A stretch of DNA of 52,975 nucleotides, taken from contig WGAI01000043.1 of the NCBI GenBank assembly GCA_015489175.1, positions 1 to 52,975 on the forward strand. Direction: 5' to 3'. The stretch is from Caldifarciminota bacterium (GTDB taxonomy: Bacteria; Hydrothermota; Hydrothermia; B15-G9). The number at the start of each line of letters is the position of its first letter. Within the stretch, counting starts at the first letter, position 1. Positions 8,641 through 17,644 of this stretch are shown piece by piece. The position numbers and the translations under genes are program-made. A model generated the notes under the pieces. The model saw only the letters and a program-made list of their open reading frames with translations, searched no databases and was not told where the DNA came from.

Positions 8641-9757
8641 TATATTCTCCCTTCCCCCTCTTCCCCTCAATAAATTTGCGTAATGAAGCGATAAATCGCT
8701 TGTTCTGTTCGGGCAACCCAACTGTTACCCTTATTGCGTTGGGGAAATTATAAACCCCAAGAGGTCGAACAATGACACCATCATGGAGCAAAGCCTCGTA
8801 TATCTCCCTGCCGTTGAATGGGGTATCAACAAATATGAAATTCGTGTAGCTTTGCGTGTAGAACAGGCCGAGCTTATCGAGTTCCCTGTAAAGGTATCTC
8901 TTGCCGTCCTCCACCATCATCCTGCTCTTTTCCACATGTTCCTGATCATCAAGTGCGGCAACGGCGGCGATCTGAGCAAGCCTGTTTACATTGAACGGCA
9001 ACCGCACCTTCATCATGTTTCTGATGATCTCTTCTTTTGAGAAAGCGTATCCAATCCTCAATCCCGCAAGTCCGTAAGCTTTCGACATCGTCCTGAGGAC
9101 AACCACATTTTTGCCATCGTGCAGGTAATCGAGGCCGTCAGGAAGGCTTTTGCCCGGCGTGTATTCGTAGTATGCCTCGTCCCACACCACAATGACATCT
9201 TCCGGAATTCGATGCATGAACTCATCAGCCTCATCTTTGAAAATAGCTGTCGCGGTGGGATTATTGGGATTTGATATGAACACCAGCTTGGTCTTCGGCG
9301 TTATGGCACTTGCCAGAGCATCAAGATCAATTTTGTAATTTTTCAACGGCGGTTCGATGATGGTGCCGCCAAGCATCTTCGTCACAATACGATACATGAT
9401 GAACGACTGGTCGCTGGCAACAACTTCGTCTCCGGGCTCAATGTATGCAAGTCCGAGCATTAGCAAGAGCTCAACGGAGCCGTTACCTATGATTAACTGG
9501 CTTTCCGATATACCAAAGATATCTGCGAGTTTCTTTTTTAAATTGTAGTTGCTATCATCAGGGTAAAAATTCACCTCTTCCAAAGCCTTTTTCAGCGCAT
9601 TCACGGCGCGTGGTGAGGGGCCGAGCGGGTTCTCATTTGATGCGAGTTTATCGATGGAGTTCGGATCCATGCCAAGTTCGCGGGCAACCTCTTCGATGGG
9701 TTTGCCCGGGATGTAAGGAACAATCTCATCCAGCACCCTTCTCGCTTTGATACTCAT
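8591..9757 (-). CDS. hisC: Histidinol-phosphate aminotransferase (aminotransferase class I/II)
   Basis: A PLP-dependent aminotransferase that converts imidazole-acetol phosphate and glutamate to histidinol phosphate in histidine synthesis. HisC-type enzymes often also accept aromatic 2-oxo acids. Visible are KLASNENPLGPSP near residue 37, the SNPNNPT motif, DEAYYEY, and the PLP-lysine motif RTMSKAYGLAGLRIGY. Length 388 is slightly long because about 20 C-terminal residues run into nusB. No other his gene is in the window, so it could serve Tyr/Phe synthesis instead. GGGAGG precedes the ATG. The 5' leader contains a terminator hairpin and a possible leader peptide, which suggests attenuation. 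Confidence 0.9.
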   Translation of the reverse strand: MSIKARRVLDEIVPYIPGKPIEEVARELGMDPNSIDKLASNENPLGPSPRAVNALKKALEEVNFYPDDSNYNLKKKLADIFGISESQLIIGNGSVELLLMLGLAYIEPGDEVVASDQSFIMYRIVTKMLGGTIIEPPLKNYKIDLDALASAITPKTKLVFISNPNNPTATAIFKDEADEFMHRIPEDVIVVWDEAYYEYTPGKSLPDGLDYLHDGKNVVVLRTMSKAYGLAGLRIGYAFSKEEIIRNMMKVRLPFNVNRLAQIAAVAALDDQEHVEKSRMMVEDGKRYLYRELDKLGLFYTQSYTNFIFVDTPFNGREIYEALLHDGVIVRPLGVYNFPNAIRVTVGLPEQNKRFIASLRKFIEGKRGKGEYNASQTVEHAIGKGVSP

Positions 9758-9778
9758 AACCTACCTCCCTGTAATGGG

Positions 9779-9859
9779 TTATAAAAAAGAGGGGCTGCAA
9801 AACAACAGCCCCTCAAATTGATTGGATGTCGCACTATGGCCGCTAAATCGATATGTCAT
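9779..9859 (-). CDS. Possible 26-codon leader peptide upstream of hisC
   Basis: Between the predicted hisC promoter and the hisC start, an ATG at 9859 opens 26 codons that run in frame through the terminator hairpin and stop at TAA just after its T-run. The peptide has one His, one Tyr, four Phe and five Ser, without the run of a single amino acid seen in classical leader peptides, and its ribosome-binding site is weak (GAAAG). It may be fortuitous. Confidence 0.25.
   Translation of the reverse strand: MTYRFSGHSATSNQFEGLLFCSPSFL
9783..9814 (-). terminator. Intrinsic terminator in the hisC leader (candidate attenuator)
   Basis: GAGGGGCTG (9789-9797) pairs perfectly with CAGCCCCTC (9806-9814) around an 8-nt loop, and six T follow on the minus strand. 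It lies downstream of the predicted hisC promoter and about 30 bases before the hisC ATG. No minus-strand gene lies within the preceding sequence, so it would terminate the hisC transcript itself unless antitermination occurs. Confidence 0.75.
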
Positions 9860-9874
9860 TTCTTTCACAAGCCG

Positions 9875-9903
9875 ATTTTAGAGAAAAAAATTTGTGATTT
9901 CAA
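9875..9903 (-). promoter_or_regulatory. Predicted promoter of the hisC-nusB operon
   Basis: On the minus strand TTGAAA (9898-9903) and TAAAAT (9875-9880) are separated by exactly 17 bases. Transcription would begin near 9868, giving a leader of about 110 nt that includes the terminator hairpin. Confidence 0.6.
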
Positions 9904-10007
9904 CGAAAACCGTTCCAGATAAATTTTCCCGTGAGGCAATGAACGGGGCTCTCAGTTATCCCAAAATTCCTTTGCAAAGCTCAACTCTGGCAAACCAATT
10001 CGGCCAC

Positions 10008-10036
10008 TTCAAGAAGCGGAAGCAAGGCGTTATAAT
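10008..10036 (+). promoter_or_regulatory. Predicted promoter of the V-ATPase subunit D gene
   Basis: A perfect TATAAT at 10031-10036 with a weak -35 (TTCAAG, 10008-10013) 17 bases upstream. The predicted start of transcription (about 10043) lies just before the AGGAGGAG ribosome-binding site at 10051-10058. Confidence 0.55.
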
Positions 10037-10065
10037 TCAGCCCACTATTGAGGAGGAGCAACGAA

Positions 10066-10683
10066 ATGATAGAGGTAAGCCCTACCAGAATGGAGTTGTT
10101 GAAGCTAAAACGGCGCACATCCGTAGCGAAGCGCGGCCACAAACTGTTAAAGGACAAACAGAATGAGTTGATTCGCAGGTTACTGGATATGATCAAGACT
10201 GTAAAAGAGCTCAGGGAACGGGTTGACAGGGAGATAGCAGAAGCAAGCGGTCGTTTTGCCTTCGCAAGGGCTTCGATGGACCCAGAAGAAGTTGAGGAGG
10301 CATTTCTCATCCCTACCAAGAAGATATCAACGGAAATCTCCGTCAAGCGGCTCATGTCCGTTTCCATCCCATCTTTTAAGGAGCAGATTTCTGGCGAAAT
10401 GATACCTTACAGCTTTGCCACCACCTCCGCCGAGCTTGATGTAGCGCTTTCCGCCCTTGAAAAGGCCATATCCTCACTAATGGAACTCGCTGAAAAGGAA
10501 AAAGGATTGCAGCTCCTTGCTGACGAGATCGGGAAAACGAGGCGGAGAGTCAACGCACTCGAATATGTGCTTATACCCGAACTGGAAGAGACGGTCAAAT
10601 ACATCTCCATGAAGCTGTCTGAAATGGAACGCGGCGACTTGATGCGCCTCATGCGAATTAAAGAGATCGTAAGGGCTCATTGA
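10066..10683 (+). CDS. atpD: V/A-type ATP synthase subunit D (central rotor stalk)
   Basis: A 205-residue, largely alpha-helical coiled-coil protein matching the D subunit of V/A-type ATPases, the shaft that turns inside the A3B3 head. Diagnostic N-terminal sequence: VSPTRMELLKLKRRTSVAKR followed by GHKLLKDKQNEL; the C-terminal helix ends ETVKYISMKLSEMER. The ATG at 10066 is preceded by AGGAGGAG; an in-frame TTG upstream falls within that site and is not used. Unusually, no other ATPase subunit gene is adjacent: it has its own promoter and is followed by a tRNA gene. The remaining subunits must be elsewhere. 'atpD' here means the V-type D subunit, not F1 beta. Confidence 0.93.
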   Translation: MIEVSPTRMELLKLKRRTSVAKRGHKLLKDKQNELIRRLLDMIKTVKELRERVDREIAEASGRFAFARASMDPEEVEEAFLIPTKKISTEISVKRLMSVSIPSFKEQISGEMIPYSFATTSAELDVALSALEKAISSLMELAEKEKGLQLLADEIGKTRRRVNALEYVLIPELEETVKYISMKLSEMERGDLMRLMRIKEIVRAH

Positions 10684-10687
10684 CAGC

Positions 10688-10717
10688 TTGACACATGCAA
10701 GCCCAAAAGTCCATAAT
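10688..10717 (+). promoter_or_regulatory. Predicted promoter of tRNA-Leu
   Basis: A consensus TTGACA (10688-10693) and CATAAT (10712-10717) are spaced by 18 bases, placing the start of transcription about 15 bases before the tRNA. A second TTGACA overlaps the atpD stop codon at 10680-10685. Confidence 0.65.
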
Positions 10718-10738
10718 ATTCGCACTTCTTGAAATTTT

Positions 10739-10822
10739 GCCGGGGTGGCGGAATTGGCAGACGCGCATGGTTGAGGGCCATGTGGGCTTCGGCCCGTGCG
10801 GGTTCAACTCCCGCCCCCGGCA
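10739..10822 (+). tRNA. tRNA-Leu (anticodon GAG)
   Basis: An 84-nt class II tRNA. The acceptor stem GCCGGGG (10739-10745) pairs with CCCCGGC (10815-10821), with A as discriminator base at 10822. The D-arm reads GGCGGAATTGGCAGACGC, the anticodon stem is CATGG/CCATG around the 7-nt loop TTGAGGG (anticodon GAG at 10773-10775, reading CUC and CUU), a variable arm GTGGGCTTCGGCCCGTG follows, and the T-loop is GGTTCAACTCC. The 3' CCA is not encoded. The next gene starts only 14 bases later. Confidence 0.96.
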
Positions 10823-10836
10823 TTCTTCTTTTTGAG

Positions 10837-11637
10837 ATGTCTCAACCCACCCTGTCCATCATACTCATAAATTACCGATACTTTGAAGACCTCAAATCAG
10901 CCGTGAATTCTATCCTGCAGTCCCACATTGACTTCCCGACCGAAATCACTGTGGTGAATGTCCCTTCAAATGACGGGACAGAGGAATTCATCGCCAATTT
11001 AAATCCCGACAATCCGCTAATTTCTGTTAAGCTCGTTCAGGCAGAAAGTTTCTCAATATCCGGCCTGAGAAACATAGGGATAAATCATGCGCGTGGAAAA
11101 TATATCCTTCTCATGGATACAGATTTAACCCTTCATCCGAAAGCCTTAAGTCAAGCAATCTCGTTCATGGAAAATAATCCTGATGTTGGCATAGCGGGAT
11201 TTAACCTGACACACGAAGACGGGACAAGCCAGTTCAACGGTAGAAGCTTCCCCACTCCGATAACCATCCTTGCCAGAAGAACTCCGCTCGGCAAGCTGTT
11301 CCCATCCATAGAGTTAAGGCATTTATACGCAGATGCAGATCGGGACAAAAACATGGAAGTTGATTGGGTGAGCGGCGCCACAATGCTCATCCGACACGAT
11401 GTGATAGAGAATATAGGGGTTCTGGATGAGCGTTACCGCTACGGATTTGAAGATGTGGACTTCTGTTACCGTGCCAAAAAGGCCGGCTGGAAAGTCGCCG
11501 TGATAGCCGACGCAAAAGGCATACATCGCGAAATGAGGCGTAGCACGCGGTCGCTATGGTTCGCATACCAACATTTGAAAAGTGCAGTTTTATTCTTTTT
11601 TAAACATGGCTGGCGCTCATTGTTCGGAAAAATTTGA
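10837..11637 (+). CDS. Family 2 glycosyltransferase (rhamnosyltransferase-like)
   Basis: A cytosolic or peripheral GT-A enzyme of 266 residues, of the WbbL/rhamnosyltransferase type. It has the N-terminal LSIILINYR strand, the metal-binding DTD (LLMDTDLTLHP, near residue 95), the acceptor-loop VSGATMLIR and the ED-containing motif GFEDVDFCYRAKKAGW. The acceptor is probably an extracellular polysaccharide or LPS O-antigen. An in-frame extension to 10729 merely translates the tRNA and is not coding. No good ribosome-binding site precedes the ATG. It may be co-transcribed with the tRNA, and no terminator is visible after it. Confidence 0.88.
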   Translation: MSQPTLSIILINYRYFEDLKSAVNSILQSHIDFPTEITVVNVPSNDGTEEFIANLNPDNPLISVKLVQAESFSISGLRNIGINHARGKYILLMDTDLTLHPKALSQAISFMENNPDVGIAGFNLTHEDGTSQFNGRSFPTPITILARRTPLGKLFPSIELRHLYADADRDKNMEVDWVSGATMLIRHDVIENIGVLDERYRYGFEDVDFCYRAKKAGWKVAVIADAKGIHREMRRSTRSLWFAYQHLKSAVLFFFKHGWRSLFGKI

Positions 11638-11658
11638 AGCGTTTTCCAACTCACTCAT

Positions 11659-11688
11659 ATTGAAACAACTGTATTCCTAATTGAAACA
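11659..11688 (+). repeat. 21-bp-spaced direct repeat upstream of the ArsR-type gene
   Basis: ATTGAAACA occurs at 11659-11667 and again at 11680-11688, exactly 21 bp apart (two helical turns), ending 26 bases before the -35 of the next promoter. Such spacing fits a dimeric regulator bound on one face of the DNA; the binding protein is unknown. Confidence 0.5.
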
Positions 11689-11713
11689 GTTTAAAAATGC
11701 ATATTTGACCTTG

Positions 11714-11742
11714 TTGACAATCATATTTCACAGCGATAAAAT
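11714..11742 (+). promoter_or_regulatory. Predicted promoter of the arsR-nfnAB operon
   Basis: Consensus TTGACA (11714-11719) and TAAAAT (11737-11742) with a 17-base spacer, one of the best sigma-70-type promoters in the window. The ribosome-binding site AAGGAGG at 11766-11772 follows. Confidence 0.75.
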
Positions 11743-11780
11743 GTGGCAGCTCTGAGGATTATAACAAGGAGGCGGCTGAT

Positions 11781-12122
11781 ATGTTAAAAAAGAAAGAGAG
11801 AGTGAAAGTGAAAGAACCTGAGGATCCGCGCCGCGATGTTTTCAGCGCCCTTGCTTGCAGCCGACGGATACAGATCGTAGAATTGTTGAGAGACGGTGAA
11901 AAATGCGCATCTGAGATAATCCCAATACTTGGGATCGATCAATCGGCTGTTTCAAGGCATCTCTCCATTTTGAAAAAGGTAGGCATACTCGCCTCAAGGA
12001 AGAAGGGGGTAAATGTGTATTACAGAATTGCCACTGAGAGCGTATTTACCCTCCTTGAGGTAGCCTCTGAAATTGTGGAAAAAAGGAACAAAGAATTGCT
12101 CAAGAAATTAAAAGGAAGCTGA
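11781..12122 (+). CDS. ArsR-family winged-helix transcriptional regulator
   Basis: A 113-residue DNA-binding protein with the ArsR/SmtB layout: a basic N-terminus, RRDVFSALACSRRIQIVELL helices, recognition helix SAVSRHLSILKKVGIL (about residues 53-68), and a wing GVNVYYRI. The metal-binding ELCVCDL box of ArsR is absent; only two cysteines (C26, C42) are present, so it may sense redox state or another ligand rather than arsenite. It heads an operon with nfnA, starting 18 bases later, so it probably controls electron-transfer flavoprotein expression, perhaps through the 21-bp-spaced repeat upstream. Confidence 0.88.
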   Translation: MLKKKERVKVKEPEDPRRDVFSALACSRRIQIVELLRDGEKCASEIIPILGIDQSAVSRHLSILKKVGILASRKKGVNVYYRIATESVFTLLEVASEIVEKRNKELLKKLKGS

Positions 12123-12140
12123 GAAGGAGGAACATTAAAA

Positions 12141-14425
<2,285 letters not shown>

Positions 14426-14447
14426 CAAAAACATGTTGTGGATTAAG

Positions 14448-14484
14448 AAGAAGGGAGGGAAGTTTTCCTCCCTTCTTTTGTTTT
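14448..14484 (+). terminator. Intrinsic terminator of the arsR-nfnAB operon
   Basis: AGAAGGGAGG (14449-14458) pairs perfectly with CCTCCCTTCT (14467-14476) around an 8-nt loop, followed by TTTTGTTTT. Confidence 0.88.
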
Positions 14485-14918
14485 CATAGCTGTATCAACA
14501 TGTTACACACCGACCGATTTCGGCTTCCATTTTAAGTCGAGCTTTGGGACAGCATTAAAACGAATGCTTTTATGCCCCACATCATTACAAATTCATCTGA
14601 TTTTCAAGGACTTAAAATTTCAAGCTGGATGTGAATCACACCATTGGTCTGCACATTTCAGTCCCATACAACATTGCCTTTGGCCACAACATCTTCCCTT
14701 TTTGATAAAACTTTAACGCAAAAGGTGAGGGCCGAAATCATGAATAGGCCAATCCATTGCAAACTATGCGCTTGGGTAAGCGAAATGAAAAAAGTTTCAT
14801 GTATCCACAGAATGCCGCCTATAACACTGAGTAAGGCCACATTTGACTGATGTAATCGCGGACACCTAAGATTAACCCTTGCCTTAAAACCCATCCGCAA
14901 ACTGGAGGAGCGAGCGAG
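14485..14918. other. 434-bp intergenic region upstream of dnaA, possible origin flank
   Basis: No gene is supported here. It holds the dnaA promoter and one DnaA-box-like 9-mer, GTATCCACA at 14801-14809 (one mismatch to TTATCCACA). No cluster of canonical boxes is visible. Adjacency to dnaA and dnaN makes an origin plausible, but the evidence is weak. Confidence 0.3.
14843..14872 (+). promoter_or_regulatory. Predicted dnaA promoter
   Basis: TTGACT (14843-14848) and TAAGAT (14867-14872) spaced by 18 bases; the dnaA ATG follows 46 bases later behind GGAGGAG. Confidence 0.6.
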
Positions 14919-16232
14919 ATGCCGTCATCTGTGAAGAAGGGTTTTGCGCCTAAAACAGCTATCTGGGATGCCATTATAGATGAGCTGAAAAGCACGGTGG
15001 AATCCAGACTCATCGAGGTCTGGATACAGCCGCTTGAGGCAGATATGGCTGATCCTTCAACGCTGCTCCTCTATGCCCCTGACCAATTTTTCGCCGAATT
15101 CGTCCAGATGCATTTCCAGAAAAAGATAAAAGAGGCAATTGAAAGGATGGGTTTGAGTTTGAAAGTCAAAATCAAGAGCAAAAGTGAAAATGAACTTGAA
15201 CAGATCTTTGAGGAAAAAGTCAAAAAATCCGGGTTGCTCCGAAACCTGACCTTTGAAAATTTCATGAAAAGTAGCTCGAATGAGTATGCCTTGAAATGGT
15301 CAAAGTTTGTCGCATCCTATCCGGGCAGGATAAATCCGCTGTTTATCGTTGGAGGCACAGGGTTTGGAAAGACCCACCTGCTTAATGCGATAGGAATTAG
15401 AGCGCTAAAAGCCGACACGAATCGCCGAATTTTGTACCTCACGGCCGGCAGGTTTGTAGATATGGTTGCCAGAGCCGTCCAGAAGAGGCAGATCTCGAAG
15501 CTCAGAGACTTTCTGAGCGATATCGACATCCTGCTATTCGACGATTTCCACGATCTAAAAAGAAAACCGTTTATGCTCAGGGAATTCCTCAACATAATGA
15601 AAAGCATGATACCGGCAGGCAAGCAGGTCGTCATAGCGTCACGCTATTCGCTCCAGTCCATGCGCTGGCTCGATACAAGCATAAAATCGCGAATTCAGTC
15701 GGGCGTGGTGGCCTACATAAACAGGGCAGATTTCGAGCTTCGTTACAGGATCATAGCAAGCTACGCTGACGAGTTCGGCGTCACCCTTCCCGAGAACGAG
15801 ATCGAGTTCCTCGCCAGAAACCTCAAAGGAGACAATCGAAGGATAAGGGGAGCCATAGCCAGAATAGCAGCATTCCAGTCGCTATCGGACAATCCTCTCA
15901 GCACCAAAGATATCCGTCATGTGCTATCAGACATGCTCCAGGAGCCTGAGCTGTTTGTTGATGATGTGTTCAAAAGTGTGTCGAAAAGTTTTCGGATTCC
16001 TGTATCCGAGATAAAAGGCAAAACCAGACGGCCGTCAGCAGTAGCTGCCCGTCAGGCAGTAACCCTCATACTGCGTGACACTTTAAAACTTTCGCTGAAA
16101 GAAATTGGGCAACACATAAACAGGTCTCACTCCACGGTGATCTACACGATCAAAAATGCTCGAAAACGCCTCAAATCCGACAAAACTTTCAGATCTATGT
16201 TTACTCACGCCGTGAATTCCCTCATGAATTGA
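14919..16232 (+). CDS. dnaA: Chromosomal replication initiator protein DnaA
   Basis: Initiator ATPase of 437 residues. Domain I occupies about 1-80, a short linker follows, and the AAA+ domain has Walker A GGTGFGKTH near residue 145 and Walker B ILLFDDFHD near 208; an arginine-finger-like SRIQSG is present. Domain IV (about 365-437) has the helix-turn-helix, but the usual GGRDHTTV signature reads INRSHSTV (R402-S403-H404-S405-T406): the Asp and first Thr that contact the DnaA box in E. coli are both Ser here. This may go with a non-standard box sequence and may explain why canonical boxes are scarce. GGAGGAG precedes the ATG; dnaN follows after 273 bp. Confidence 0.95.
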   Translation: MPSSVKKGFAPKTAIWDAIIDELKSTVESRLIEVWIQPLEADMADPSTLLLYAPDQFFAEFVQMHFQKKIKEAIERMGLSLKVKIKSKSENELEQIFEEKVKKSGLLRNLTFENFMKSSSNEYALKWSKFVASYPGRINPLFIVGGTGFGKTHLLNAIGIRALKADTNRRILYLTAGRFVDMVARAVQKRQISKLRDFLSDIDILLFDDFHDLKRKPFMLREFLNIMKSMIPAGKQVVIASRYSLQSMRWLDTSIKSRIQSGVVAYINRADFELRYRIIASYADEFGVTLPENEIEFLARNLKGDNRRIRGAIARIAAFQSLSDNPLSTKDIRHVLSDMLQEPELFVDDVFKSVSKSFRIPVSEIKGKTRRPSAVAARQAVTLILRDTLKLSLKEIGQHINRSHSTVIYTIKNARKRLKSDKTFRSMFTHAVNSLMN

Positions 16233-16505
16233 AATAGTCTGTCTCCACACCGTTTTTAGATCCAGAACCGAAGCTGTTTTCAATAAAATCGTGTAGCATT
16301 TTTCGACATCTTTTAAACCCTTACTGAACAGGGAATAATCACTTTTGAAAAACCATGGATTGTGCAACAATCACTGTTCCATAGGTGTCTTGCACAAAAT
16401 GTTCGAGGTGTGGACAGAGAATTTCGCAGTGGTTTAGTGCTATAATAAAAACACATTTAAAATTTCGTTTCTTTATAACTAATAACTAAATCACAGGAGG
16501 GAAAA
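16233..16505. other. dnaA-dnaN spacer with DnaA-box-like sites and an inverted repeat
   Basis: This 273-bp spacer has GTCTCCACA (16241-16249) and, on the minus strand, CTGTCCACA (16410-16418), each two mismatches from the DnaA box. A perfect 8-bp inverted repeat TTGTGCAA/TTGCACAA (16360-16367 and 16390-16397) lies between them, and an AT-rich stretch follows (about 16441-16490). The layout resembles a small bacterial origin, but the divergent DnaA makes box prediction unsafe. Confidence 0.35.
16438..16446 (+). promoter_or_regulatory. Extended -10 promoter of dnaN
   Basis: TGCTATAAT is a perfect extended -10 element 59 bases before the dnaN ATG. No good -35 is seen at the right distance, as is usual for extended -10 promoters. 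Confidence 0.55.
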
Positions 16506-17642
16506 ATGAGGATTGGAATTGAGACGCAAACCCTTTTAAAGGCGGCAAAGGAAACCGCAAAGGCATTGCCGACAAGGTCAAACCTGCCGATATTGCAGCA
16601 CTTCCTGGTCGAAGTAACCGAAAACGGAGAAATGATTTTGAAAAGCACAAATCTGGACTTCTCCATTGTGGAATCTGTCACGGTAACGGAGTTAGAAGGA
16701 CATGGCATGTTCACACTTCCGGGAAAAACATTTCTCGAGGTGCTGTCTAACATAACTGAGCCTTACATCGAACTGGTTTCAAACGACGGAACAACGACAT
16801 TAAAAACCCCAAAAGGCAACCATTACGAATTCATTGGGTTAAGCCCCGAGGATTTCCCTGAAATCTCGTATCCGGAAGGCGAGAGTGAAATCGTTTTCCC
16901 AAGAGAACTTGTGCTTGAAGGTGTCGATTATGTCGGTTTCTGCGTGTCAAAAGATGATCTCAGGGCATTTCTGACTGGAATTTACTGGCATGTTTTCGAC
17001 AGTGAACTTCGTTTCGTTGCTTCAGACGCTCACAGACTTGGCCTGTTTGGGGTAAAAGGTAACTATCCGTCCGATTTCGAGGCTATTGTCTCTCCTCAGG
17101 TGTTTGATTTCCTGAAAAACAGGGAGGAGGAAGATGTGGTGATACGAACATCAAAGGAACTCATCGAGTTCTCGTTCCCAAATGCGCGTCTCGTCGCCCG
17201 CGTCATCGAAGGCCCATATCCTGAATACCAGAATGTCCTGCCGGAGATACCGGGCAAAGGCGTGCTGAGGATTAACAGGGATGAGATCTCAGGTGCACTG
17301 AAAAGGCTAATGGTTTTCACCGAATCGCCGTCATACGCAACTGTCTGGACGCTTGAAGGTGAAAAAATCACTGTGAAAGCGTCATCTCCTGATAGGGGCG
17401 AGGCTGAGGAGACTCTCATGGGTGATTACACGGGAGAACCCATGAAGATCGCCCTGAACGCCAGCTTTTTGCTTGACATAATCAAAAAGATCAGGTCATT
17501 TGAAATCGAGATGCACTTTTACGATCCACTGAGGGCAATCCTCATACGGCCCACGGAAATCGATGAAAACCATGATCTCCTTTACATCGTCATGCCCGTG
17601 CGGCTCGCCGAAGAAGAATTCGAGGAGATCGAAGAGGAATAG
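16506..17642 (+). CDS. dnaN: DNA polymerase III beta subunit (sliding clamp)
   Basis: The 378-residue ring-forming processivity factor that tethers polymerase III to DNA. Three similar beta-clamp domains are recognisable; conserved pieces include LPTRSNLPILQHFLVEV (about 17-35), the FLTGIYWHVFDSELRFVASDAHRLG block (about 155-180) and the C-terminal LYIVMPVR that contributes to the client-peptide pocket. Length and N-terminus agree with the family. AGGAGGG precedes the ATG. The gene is followed two bases later by cinA and probably forms an operon with cinA, the ABC exporter and the CDF gene. Confidence 0.96.
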   Translation: MRIGIETQTLLKAAKETAKALPTRSNLPILQHFLVEVTENGEMILKSTNLDFSIVESVTVTELEGHGMFTLPGKTFLEVLSNITEPYIELVSNDGTTTLKTPKGNHYEFIGLSPEDFPEISYPEGESEIVFPRELVLEGVDYVGFCVSKDDLRAFLTGIYWHVFDSELRFVASDAHRLGLFGVKGNYPSDFEAIVSPQVFDFLKNREEEDVVIRTSKELIEFSFPNARLVARVIEGPYPEYQNVLPEIPGKGVLRINRDEISGALKRLMVFTESPSYATVWTLEGEKITVKASSPDRGEAEETLMGDYTGEPMKIALNASFLLDIIKKIRSFEIEMHFYDPLRAILIRPTEIDENHDLLYIVMPVRLAEEEFEEIEEE

Positions 17643-17644
17643 TC

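Noticed and set aside
10729-10836. In-frame N-terminal extension of the GT2 glycosyltransferase across the tRNA
   Set aside because: It only translates tRNA-Leu; glycosyltransferase similarity begins at the ATG at 10837.
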